From contig NZ_CATWFF010000138.1 of NCBI RefSeq assembly GCF_958350005.1, positions 1-5,220 of the forward strand: 5,220 nt of DNA, read 5' to 3'. Origin of the DNA: an uncultured Megasphaera sp. (GTDB taxonomy: Bacteria; Bacillota; Negativicutes; Veillonellales; Megasphaeraceae). The translations under genes and the position numbers were made by a program. The notes beneath the pieces are model-generated. The model saw only the letters and a list, made by a program, of their open reading frames with translations, did no database searches and had not been told where the DNA came from. Below are positions 1 through 5,220 of the stretch, piece after piece; within the stretch, counting starts at the first letter, position 1, and each line of letters starts with the position of its first letter.

Positions 1-46
1 ATATATACTTGACGCCATAAATGCTAGTAATTTTTATAAAAAATTC

Positions 47-859
47 TCAGTCCTTCCGCATCATGACAAAGGCTGCCATTCGACCAGTATGACCAAAATC
101 GCGGCGATGCGAAAAAAAACGGCTGTCTCCAGCCGTATCGGCAGAAGACGTATCAATATGGTCAGCCCTCAGGCCGGCATCGAGCAGCATCTGCCAGTTG
201 GCCCCCTTGCTGTCTGCCAGGCGCCGCCCATGATCCTGCTGTATACATGACGCATATGCCGGTCCCAGGGCCGCAAAAGAGGCGGCGACACCTTCGCTCA
301 CTTCCAGATGGGGCACTGCCGCTGCCGGGCCGATGTAGGCCACCAGCTGTTCCGGCCGTGACCCATAGACCAGCTCCATGGCCAGGACAGTCTTGGCTGT
401 AATCCAGGCTGCCGTGCCGCGCAGGCCGGCATGAATGACGGCCACAGCCTGCCGCACGGGATCTGCCAGAATGACGGGAACACTGTCGGCTGCACATACC
501 ATAAGAGGAATGCCGGGCACGTTTGTCACAAGAGCGTCTGTATGAGGCAGTCCGTCAGCACTGCTGCCGGCGCCGCATCCCCGTTCGGCCTCACCGACGA
601 CTGTCACATGATCTCCCTCTACGGTACGGGCAACGGTCAGAGAGCTGACGTCTGTGCCAATAGCCTGACACAGGCGGCGGCGATTTTCCAGGACCTGCAG
701 CTGCTGGTCACCAACGTCAAAGGACAGGTTCAGGGACGTCCAGGGAGCACGGCTGACGCCGCCGCTGCGGCCTGTAACGCCGTGGCATATGCCGGCAGCA
801 GCCAGAAGAGAGCTTTCTTCCCAGGCAAGGCCATTTCGCTCAATCCACACTGTTCCCAT
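47..859 (-). CDS. pgeF: PgeF/YfiH-family laccase-domain protein (peptidoglycan editing factor-like), with an altered metal site
   Basis: Characterised relatives are cytoplasmic purine nucleosidase/deaminase-type enzymes, or PgeF, which removes L-Ser wrongly placed in the peptidoglycan precursor UDP-MurNAc-dipeptide. Numbered from the ATG at 859 (270 residues, a normal family length), the hallmarks appear in order: HGVTGRSGGVS (26-36), SLNL (42-45), ENRRRL (58-63), DALVT (108-112), PVILADP (128-134), HAGLRG (143-148), IGP (176-178) and FFSHRRDFGHTGR (248-260). The odd feature is the metal site. The family motif QVHG reads TVEG, so His is Glu81. ADC reads AADS, so Cys is Ser126. HAGWRG reads HAGLRG, keeping His143. 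Only one of the three usual zinc/copper ligands remains, so activity is uncertain although the fold is clear. The ATG start is preferred because GGAGG lies 5 nt upstream. A TTG at 898 would add 13 residues but has no Shine-Dalgarno site. The gene overlaps the upstream radical SAM gene by 20 nt. Confidence 0.9.
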   Translation of the reverse strand: MGTVWIERNGLAWEESSLLAAAGICHGVTGRSGGVSRAPWTSLNLSFDVGDQQLQVLENRRRLCQAIGTDVSSLTVARTVEGDHVTVVGEAERGCGAGSSADGLPHTDALVTNVPGIPLMVCAADSVPVILADPVRQAVAVIHAGLRGTAAWITAKTVLAMELVYGSRPEQLVAYIGPAAAVPHLEVSEGVAASFAALGPAYASCIQQDHGRRLADSKGANWQMLLDAGLRADHIDTSSADTAGDSRFFSHRRDFGHTGRMAAFVMMRKD

Positions 860-2588
860 TATGGCCTCCGCATACCTGACACCGCCGACAGCCGTCAAAA
901 CAGGGCGGCGTAAATGCTCCCTTCCGGGCCTGATCCAGTTCCCGCACGAGGTAGTCCGGTTTTAGTCCCATATCCAGAACACTCCACGGCAGTACGGCAT
1001 CAACAGGCCGCTCCGTATACAGCAGGCCTTCCAGATCCATACCCAGTTCTTTGGCCGCCCGCTTCCAGCCTTTGACGCCGCCATACTGATGGGCCCGTAC
1101 GAGCAGGCTGCCTACACGGCGGTCGCCCCGGGCCAGGACGCCCTGAATATAACATTGCCGCAAGGGCTCGGCCAGGATCTCAATCAGCTTATCCCGGTCC
1201 AGTCCTTTCCGTATATGAGCCAGACGGCGCTCGATTTCCCGCTTCTCCGTCATGGCCATCCACTGGAAGGGCGTACACGGCTTGGGAATAAAAGGATTAA
1301 TACTCAGCGTAATGCGCCCCGTATTGCCAATAGCTGCCATGTGCTGCTGGACACGGCGGGTCATGTCGACAATGGCCTGTATATCTTCATCTGTCTCTCC
1401 AGGCAGGCCGATCATGATGTACATGCGGACATGGCGAATGCCGGCAGCTGTCGCCAGATCGATGGAATGAAGCAGATGGTCTTCTGTAATGCCTTTGTTA
1501 ATAATACTGCGCATACGGGGACTGCCTGCTTCCGGCGCCAGGGTAATCGTCTTCTGGCCGCTTTCGGCCAGGCCCCTGACAATAGTCGGCGTAATCGAAT
1601 CGGCCCGCAGGGACGCACAGGAAAAGGCCAGTCCCTGACTGCGGATAAAGGTTACCAGTTCATCAATATAGGGGTAGTCCGATATGGCCGCCCCCATGAG
1701 GCCGATCTTCTTGCCCAGTTGCTTTCCCCGCAGGACCGCTTCCTTGACGTAGTCCAGGGGCCGCACACGGGGACGGCGGTAACAGTAGCCAGCCATGCAG
1801 AAACGGCAGTGCCGGCCGCAGCCGCGGGCAATTTCAATGAGATACATGGCGCCAAATTCCGTATGAGGCGTGGCAACGACTGTTTCGCCAGGCCGGGTCA
1901 GTTCCTGCCATTGCCGCTCTACTTTGGCCGGAGCGCCCGGCAAAGGCCGTATTTCTGTCAGATTCCCGTCGTCATCATACAGATGCTCATACAGAGACGG
2001 CACGTACACACCGGGAAGAGCAGCCAGTTTCTGCAGCAGCTCCGGCCGGCTCAGTCCCGCTTCTTTTCCTTCCGTATAGGCGTCGAGAAAGGGATGGATC
2101 ATCCCTTCCCCTTCACCAATGAGGCAGACGTCGACAAAGGGCGTCAGCGGCTCAGGATTGAAAAAGGCCACCGGGCCGCCCATGACGACGAGAGGATCGT
2201 CGTCGGTCCGGTCTTCATGCAGTATGGGAACGCGTCCCTGTTCCAGAATAGCCGGAATATGGAAATAATCCATTTCAAAGCTCACGGACAGACCGACAAT
2301 ATCATAGTCACACAAAGGGCGGCCATGTTCCAGCGTAACCAACGGCGATTTTTCCTTGGCGTACAGGCGAGCCATGTCCTTGTCCGGAAGAAACGCCCGG
2401 TCACACAGCCAGTCTGGCCGTTCATTCACTTCCCGGTATATAATCTGCATGCCCAGATTGCTCATGCCTACTTCATACGTATTGGGATAACAAATGGCCA
2501 TGGCATGACGCGAACCAAAGGGATAGGAGTAATACCCCTGTTCCTCTGCCAGGCGCCGGGCCAATTCTTTTTCTATCTGCCAGCCCAT
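840..2588 (-). CDS. TIGR03960-family B12-binding-type radical SAM protein
   Basis: This 582-residue protein matches what I know of the TIGR03960 radical SAM family, whose substrate is not established. Residues about 25-170 look like the cobalamin-binding-like fold that precedes many radical SAM domains (DYDIVGLSVSFE at 94-105, VVMGGP at 134-139, IGEGEG at 157-162). I see no DxHxxG motif, so any B12 binding would not be of the base-off type. The radical SAM core starts at RGCGRHCRFC (255-264), giving C257-x3-C261-x2-C264 for the [4Fe-4S]/SAM site. It continues through TLAPEAGS (349-356) and IMIGLPGETDED (391-402). The C-terminus holds a second cysteine group, C563, C567, C570 and C573, a possible auxiliary cluster. 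The family often sits beside or is fused to a DUF2344/TIGR03936 protein near ribonuclease E/G and rplU. Neither partner is in this window. The start has AGGAG 7 nt upstream and lies 14 nt after the flavoprotein stop. Confidence 0.9.
   Translation of the reverse strand: MGWQIEKELARRLAEEQGYYSYPFGSRHAMAICYPNTYEVGMSNLGMQIIYREVNERPDWLCDRAFLPDKDMARLYAKEKSPLVTLEHGRPLCDYDIVGLSVSFEMDYFHIPAILEQGRVPILHEDRTDDDPLVVMGGPVAFFNPEPLTPFVDVCLIGEGEGMIHPFLDAYTEGKEAGLSRPELLQKLAALPGVYVPSLYEHLYDDDGNLTEIRPLPGAPAKVERQWQELTRPGETVVATPHTEFGAMYLIEIARGCGRHCRFCMAGYCYRRPRVRPLDYVKEAVLRGKQLGKKIGLMGAAISDYPYIDELVTFIRSQGLAFSCASLRADSITPTIVRGLAESGQKTITLAPEAGSPRMRSIINKGITEDHLLHSIDLATAAGIRHVRMYIMIGLPGETDEDIQAIVDMTRRVQQHMAAIGNTGRITLSINPFIPKPCTPFQWMAMTEKREIERRLAHIRKGLDRDKLIEILAEPLRQCYIQGVLARGDRRVGSLLVRAHQYGGVKGWKRAAKELGMDLEGLLYTERPVDAVLPWSVLDMGLKPDYLVRELDQARKGAFTPPCFDGCRRCQVCGGHNGNSVD
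865..869 (-). promoter_or_regulatory. Ribosome binding site that decides the pgeF start
   Basis: GGAGG on the minus strand, 5 nt before the ATG at 859-857. It lies inside the last codons of the radical SAM gene, so ribosomes ending there could re-initiate on pgeF. It favours the ATG over the in-frame TTG at 898-896. Confidence 0.75.
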
Positions 2589-2602
2589 AACACCTCTCCT
2601 TT

Positions 2603-4213
2603 CTATCCCTGCGTGCCGCGGTTATGCGTATAATCAGGCAGTAATTTTGGCGACAAGGCCTGGCTCCTGCAGCGAGCTGCCTCCCGGGCCTCATCAAACT
2701 GACGCACATGGCGCAGCGTCGGCCGTCCTGGTTTTGCCGTCTTGCTGTATGCCGCTGCCTGCGTTCCGGCAATGCGGCCAAATACGATAATATCGAGGAG
2801 ACTGTTGCCCATGAGCCGGTTCGTGCCGTGAATGCCGCCTACATCTTCGCCGGCCGCATACAGTCCGGGCACGGACGTAGCGCTGTTTTTATCAATACAG
2901 ATGCCGCCGTTCTGGTAATGCAAAGTCGGATAGACCAGAATCGGCTGTCTGCGAATATCAATATCAAATTTTTCATACATATGGAGCATAGCCGGCAGGC
3001 TTCTGGCAATAGTACCTTCGCCGTGCAGCATGTCCACCATAGGCGTATCGAGCCACACAGCCGGCCCGTGGAGGGCATGGACGCCCTTGTGCCGGGCCGT
3101 ACATTCCCGGATAATCGCTGCTGCTACGACATCTCTCGTTTCCAGGGGATTCAGAAAGGCTTCGCCGTCCCGGTTGACCAGCATGGCGCCGAGAGAGCGC
3201 ACTTTTTCCGTCACCAAAGCGCCGTAAATCTGCGGCGGATAGGCGGCTCCAGTCGGATGATACTGAATGGCGTCAGCATAAATAAGAGGCACGCCGGCCC
3301 GATAGGCCAGGACCAGGCCGTCTGCTGTAGAACCGTAGTGGTTGGACGTAGGAAAGCCCTGATAATGAAGGCGGCCGGCACCGCCAGTGGCGATGATGAC
3401 GCTCTTGGCAGCGACGACGCGGTATTCGTGGGTGTCAAAATCATAGAGAACAGCCCCGGCCGCCCGTCCTTCTTCATCCAGGATCAGTTCCACTGCCGGC
3501 GAGTACTCAGCCACGTCAATGTGCTCATCCCGTACTTCATCCCGCAGGACCCGCATGATTTCTGCCCCTGTATAGTCGCCGCAGGCATGCATCCGCTTGC
3601 GGGATGTGCCGCCGCCGTGTGTCGTCACCATGGAGCCGTCCTGATTTTTGTCAAACATGACGCCCAGGTCGCCGAGCCACTCAATAGCTGCCGGTCCATG
3701 AAGGACCAGCCGTTCCAGCAGTTCCGGAATATTTTTGTAGTGGCCGCCGCCAAAAGCATCCAGATAATGGCGGGCTGGCGAATCATTTTCTTTATCAGCT
3801 GCCTGAATGCCCCCTTCAGCCATACCCGTATTGGCATCGCCCAGGCGCAGCTTCGTGGCAATCAGCACAGATGCACCGTGCTTGCAGGCCTCAATGGCTG
3901 CAGCCGCACCGGCGCCGCCGCCGCCAATGACCAGGACATCTGTTTCATAATCGGCCCGTTCCAGATCAATATCGGCATGGGCTACGCGGCTTTGCCCTTC
4001 CAGCAGGGCCGCCAGCTCACTGGGAACCTTGTCGCCCTTGTTGGGGCCTACAGAAAGGACCGTATACGCATGCTGGCTGTAGTCCGGATGATAATGGCGC
4101 AGCAGTTCTGCTTTTTCTTCTGCTGTATAGCGGGGAAGTTCCGCATCGAGCCGCATATTGCGCGTCGCATTGACTCTGGCCTGGGCTTCTCTCATTTCAT
4201 CAGTATATATCAT
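2603..4213 (-). CDS. Fumarate reductase/succinate dehydrogenase-type flavoprotein subunit
   Basis: This 536-residue FAD-binding protein belongs to the FrdA/SdhA/NadB superfamily and probably interconverts fumarate and succinate, or reduces a related enoate, with electrons from the iron-sulfur subunit encoded 9 nt upstream. The FAD dinucleotide motif is DVLVIGGGGAGAAAA (92-106). Other family signatures are TGGAGR (276-281), QYHPTG (317-322), TEKVR (335-339), LHYQNGG (431-437), VPGLYAAGE (448-456) and HGTNRLMGNSLLD (462-474). By alignment from memory to E. coli FrdA, catalytic H232, R287, H355 and R390 correspond to H319, R339, H432 and R466, all kept. The covalent flavin His of SHT-x3-EGG is replaced by N128 in ANTGMAEGG, so FAD is probably non-covalent, as in L-aspartate oxidase. 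About 90 residues precede the FAD motif, while only 56 follow the last substrate-binding block, so most of the usual C-terminal domain is absent. No signal peptide or membrane segment is visible. NadB is less likely because HYQNGG and the TNRLMGNSLLD block look FRD-like. The in vivo direction is unknown. Confidence 0.88.
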   Translation of the reverse strand: MIYTDEMREAQARVNATRNMRLDAELPRYTAEEKAELLRHYHPDYSQHAYTVLSVGPNKGDKVPSELAALLEGQSRVAHADIDLERADYETDVLVIGGGGAGAAAAIEACKHGASVLIATKLRLGDANTGMAEGGIQAADKENDSPARHYLDAFGGGHYKNIPELLERLVLHGPAAIEWLGDLGVMFDKNQDGSMVTTHGGGTSRKRMHACGDYTGAEIMRVLRDEVRDEHIDVAEYSPAVELILDEEGRAAGAVLYDFDTHEYRVVAAKSVIIATGGAGRLHYQGFPTSNHYGSTADGLVLAYRAGVPLIYADAIQYHPTGAAYPPQIYGALVTEKVRSLGAMLVNRDGEAFLNPLETRDVVAAAIIRECTARHKGVHALHGPAVWLDTPMVDMLHGEGTIARSLPAMLHMYEKFDIDIRRQPILVYPTLHYQNGGICIDKNSATSVPGLYAAGEDVGGIHGTNRLMGNSLLDIIVFGRIAGTQAAAYSKTAKPGRPTLRHVRQFDEAREAARCRSQALSPKLLPDYTHNRGTQG

Positions 4214-4219
4214 AACTGT

Positions 4220-4224
4220 CTCCT
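4220..4224 (-). promoter_or_regulatory. Ribosome binding site of the flavoprotein, overlapping the upstream stop
   Basis: AGGAG lies 6 nt before the ATG at 4213-4211 and overlaps the TAG stop of the iron-sulfur gene (4225-4223). This arrangement suggests coupled translation and near 1:1 production of the two subunits. Confidence 0.75.
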
Positions 4225-4903
4225 ACTTTTCAATATCTCTGGACTCGTACTGACGGCGCAGTTCGTCTTTGCCGGCATGAGTCAGCGCATACAGCTCGTC
4301 GTCATACATGCCGTCAGCAACGGCCTGAACCCGCTGGTGCAGATGAACGCTCTTTTTCGTAAGATACCGGCCAGTCAGGCGGCGGGCCATGAGGCCTACG
4401 GCACTGTGGCTGATCTTGACAGGACAGCGGGATGCACAGATATTGCAGCTCACACAGCGGAAGGACTCTTTGGCGCAGCCTTCATAATCGCCGCGCTGGG
4501 CCAGAGCAATATATTTCATGACATTCAGGCCTTGCGGACAGCTCTTCGTACAGGCGCCGCAGTGAATACACCCATAAATTTCCGGATACAAGTGGCCGAC
4601 TACGTTGCCGGCAACAGGCAGATCTTCAATATCATAGGCAATGGTTTTGATAGGAAACGATTCCAGTCGTCCTATGCACATGCCTTCTTCCACCTTGGTC
4701 TGACAGGCCAGGGCCGAGTGCAGCTCCTGCTCACCCTGAATGCGGTATACGACAGCACAGGCGCCGCAGAATCCGCTGCGGCAGCCGCAGCCCCGGACCA
4801 GGCGAAATCCGGCATATTCCATGGCCCGCATAATGGTCAAATCACCGGGAACGGCACAGCGCTTTCCCAGCAAATACACAGTTACTTTTTGTTGTTCTGA
4901 CAT
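4223..4903 (-). CDS. Iron-sulfur subunit of the fumarate reductase-like complex: [2Fe-2S] plus two [4Fe-4S]
   Basis: This 226-residue protein most likely passes electrons to the FAD subunit encoded next. The N-terminal third is a ferredoxin-like [2Fe-2S] domain with C41-x4-C46-x2-C49 and C67, the last in the ALAC context typical of SdhB/FrdB. The middle holds two full [4Fe-4S] motifs: CIHCGACTKSCP (C112, C115, C118, C122) and CVSCNICASRCP (C150, C153, C156, C160). Classical SdhB/FrdB instead has a [3Fe-4S] site with cysteines far apart. The pattern here is closer to HdrC or the thiol:fumarate reductase subunit TfrB, but without the CCG cysteine-rich domain of TfrB. No transmembrane segment is visible, and no anchor subunit (SdhC/FrdC-like) is encoded in the window. 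The charged tail (about 173-226) has no recognised motif. The start is well supported: AGGAG at 4911-4915, 7 nt before the ATG. It is the first gene after the promoter at 4985-5013. Confidence 0.87.
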   Translation of the reverse strand: MSEQQKVTVYLLGKRCAVPGDLTIMRAMEYAGFRLVRGCGCRSGFCGACAVVYRIQGEQELHSALACQTKVEEGMCIGRLESFPIKTIAYDIEDLPVAGNVVGHLYPEIYGCIHCGACTKSCPQGLNVMKYIALAQRGDYEGCAKESFRCVSCNICASRCPVKISHSAVGLMARRLTGRYLTKKSVHLHQRVQAVADGMYDDELYALTHAGKDELRRQYESRDIEK

Positions 4904-4930
4904 AGGTTTGCTCCTGACAGCATGGATTTT

Positions 4931-4975
4931 AAACAGTAAAAGACCCGACGAACGGCTTACTCAGCGTGTCGGGTT
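4931..4975 (-). promoter_or_regulatory. Terminator-like hairpin in the operon's 5' leader, possible attenuator or pseudoknot
   Basis: On the minus strand ACCCGAC (4974-4968) pairs with GTCGGGT (4949-4943), a 7-bp stem. An inner helix forms from ACGCT and AGCCGT with one bulged C, closing a GAGTA loop. The run C-TTTT-ACTG-TTT follows. With a predicted start near 4978 the hairpin begins within 5 nt of the RNA end, so it lies inside the leader. It could be an attenuator, a 5' stabilising hairpin, or a regulated element. Loop bases AGTAA (4961-4957) can pair with TTACT (4939-4935), a potential H-type pseudoknot that would use part of the U-run. I do not recognise a known riboswitch class. The U-run is short for an efficient terminator. 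Confidence 0.5.
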
Positions 4976-4984
4976 CCTGAATTC

Positions 4985-5013
4985 ATAGTATCAACTATCC
5001 CTGGTCTTGTCAA
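4985..5013 (-). promoter_or_regulatory. Sigma-A/sigma-70-type promoter of the four-gene operon
   Basis: On the minus strand the -35 is TTGACA (5013-5008, perfect consensus), the spacer is 17 nt, and the -10 is TACTAT (4990-4985) preceded by TGA, an extended -10. An A/T-rich run just upstream of the -35 could act as an UP element. The predicted transcription start is near 4978, giving a leader of about 75 nt before the ATG at 4903. An imperfectly centred inverted repeat, ATAGT-N4-ACTAT, covers the -10 (4985-4998) and might be an operator. Confidence 0.8.
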
Positions 5014-5082
5014 TAAAAAATATGGCTTCCATGTTCCTGCTTTTACTTGCCTATGGTTTTCATAAAAATATTACACGGTCCG
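5014..5082. other. AT-rich intergenic stretch with no supported gene
   Basis: This piece lies between the operon promoter and the terminator-like hairpin. It has A/T runs next to the -35 but no Shine-Dalgarno-preceded reading frame, no tRNA-like fold and no repeat that I can see. Confidence 0.6.
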
Positions 5083-5141
5083 AATACAAATACAAAACCA
5101 CCGCAGCAAACAAGAATAGTGAGCTGTCTGCTGCGGTGATT
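5083..5141 (-). terminator. Probable intrinsic terminator for a minus-strand transcript entering from the right
   Basis: CACCGCAGCA (5138-5129 on the minus strand) pairs perfectly with TGCTGCGGTG (5108-5099). The stem can be lengthened by a T-G wobble and two A-T pairs, with a 20-nt loop. On the minus strand it is followed by GTTTTGTATTTGTATT, a good U-rich tract. On the plus strand the following bases (ATTATCTTATC) are a poorer tract, so minus-strand termination is the better reading. It would insulate the operon promoter at 4985-5013 from upstream transcription. The gene it would end lies mostly or wholly beyond the window. Confidence 0.6.
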
Positions 5142-5157
5142 ATCTTATCATGTATTA

Positions 5158-5187
5158 TTGAACTTCCTGTTATTTTTATGATATACT
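5158..5187 (+). promoter_or_regulatory. Possible rightward promoter leaving the window
   Basis: TTGAAC (5158-5163) and TATACT (5182-5187) are separated by 18 nt, with TGA just before the -10 giving an extended -10. The predicted start is near 5194, so only about 27 nt of transcript lie in the window and no gene can be seen. The sequence around it is AT-rich, where such matches arise by chance. It also conflicts with reading the hairpin at 5083-5141 as the end of a gene from the right, unless the two transcripts overlap. Confidence 0.3.
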
Positions 5188-5220
5188 TACGTCTGGAACA
5201 ACCGTGTTGCAGGGTGGATT

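Noticed and set aside
1..46. AT-rich palindrome after pgeF as an intrinsic terminator, a TTGACG -35-like site, and an ATG at 18-16 for a next gene
   Set aside because: The palindrome is all A/T and weak, the -35-like site has no -10 at proper spacing, and the ATG has no Shine-Dalgarno site. Whether the operon continues leftward is undecided.
860..898. TTG start at 898 adding 13 residues to PgeF
   Set aside because: No Shine-Dalgarno site precedes it, whereas the ATG at 859 has GGAGG at 5 nt and gives the normal N-terminus.
1089..2633. A 514-codon plus-strand reading frame opposite the radical SAM gene
   Set aside because: It is an antisense shadow of a gene with clear CxxxCxxC and C-terminal motifs, and its translation matches nothing I recognise.
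2708..4900. A 730-codon plus-strand reading frame opposite the reductase genes
   Set aside because: It runs antisense across two clearly recognisable genes, has no family motifs and no Shine-Dalgarno site. It is open because the real genes rarely use TTA, CTA and TCA codons.
5022..5220. Plus-strand open frame from ATG 5022 to the edge (66 codons, with a hydrophobic stretch near 5130-5190)
   Set aside because: It has no Shine-Dalgarno site, runs through the perfect 10-bp hairpin, and has AT-rich codon use unlike the real genes. It cannot be excluded without more sequence.
5176..5220. Possible C-terminal 14 codons of a minus-strand gene (stop TAA at 5178-5176), placed suitably before the terminator
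   Set aside because: Too short to recognise, and a second minus frame is also open through the hairpin to a stop at 5062-5060. Neither can be told from chance.
5190..5220. GCAGGGTGG near the right edge, resembling the start of an FMN riboswitch or a T-box motif
   Set aside because: The flanking conserved bases of the FMN element (the TTC before it) are missing, the T-box ACC is not there, and the window ends before a fold could be tested.

Overview
The window suggests an anaerobic, moderately GC-rich bacterium of the Firmicutes. My best guess is a Negativicute of the Megasphaera/Dialister type. The reasons are the protein families, the strong AGGAG-type Shine-Dalgarno sites, the AT-rich intergenic DNA around GC-richer genes, and a soluble-looking fumarate-reductase-like pair. 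The lineage is inference, because nothing in the window identifies a species.

All four confident genes lie on the minus strand and read right to left as one tight block. A near-consensus promoter (-35 at 5008-5013, extended -10 at 4985-4990) predicts a leader of about 75 nt that opens with a GC-rich hairpin and a short U-run. Then come an iron-sulfur subunit (4223-4903), a fumarate reductase/succinate dehydrogenase-type flavoprotein (2603-4213, 9-nt gap), a TIGR03960-type radical SAM protein (840-2588, 14-nt gap) and a PgeF/YfiH laccase-domain protein (47-859, 20-nt overlap). I see no terminator between these genes and no convincing one in the last 46 bases, so the transcript may continue past the left edge.

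The first two genes should form one enzyme. The flavoprotein keeps the four residues used for fumarate/succinate chemistry but has Asn where the covalent flavin His normally sits. It also carries a long N-terminal extension and lacks most of the usual C-terminal domain. Its partner has one [2Fe-2S] motif and two complete [4Fe-4S] motifs, more like HdrC/TfrB than SdhB/FrdB. No membrane anchor is encoded here, so a soluble complex is likely. The radical SAM protein and PgeF are housekeeping-type genes with no obvious metabolic link to it. PgeF is odd because two of the three conserved metal-ligand positions (His and Cys) are replaced by Glu and Ser.

The right end (4904-5220, 317 bases) holds no gene I can support. 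It contains the operon promoter and leader, a strong hairpin that reads as a minus-strand terminator for something beyond the right edge, and a possible plus-strand promoter pointing out of the window. I found no mobile element, CRISPR array, tRNA or rRNA. I found no clearly new multi-gene system. The best leads are the degenerate PgeF metal site, the unusual reductase pair, and the leader hairpin whose loop can pair with its own U-run.
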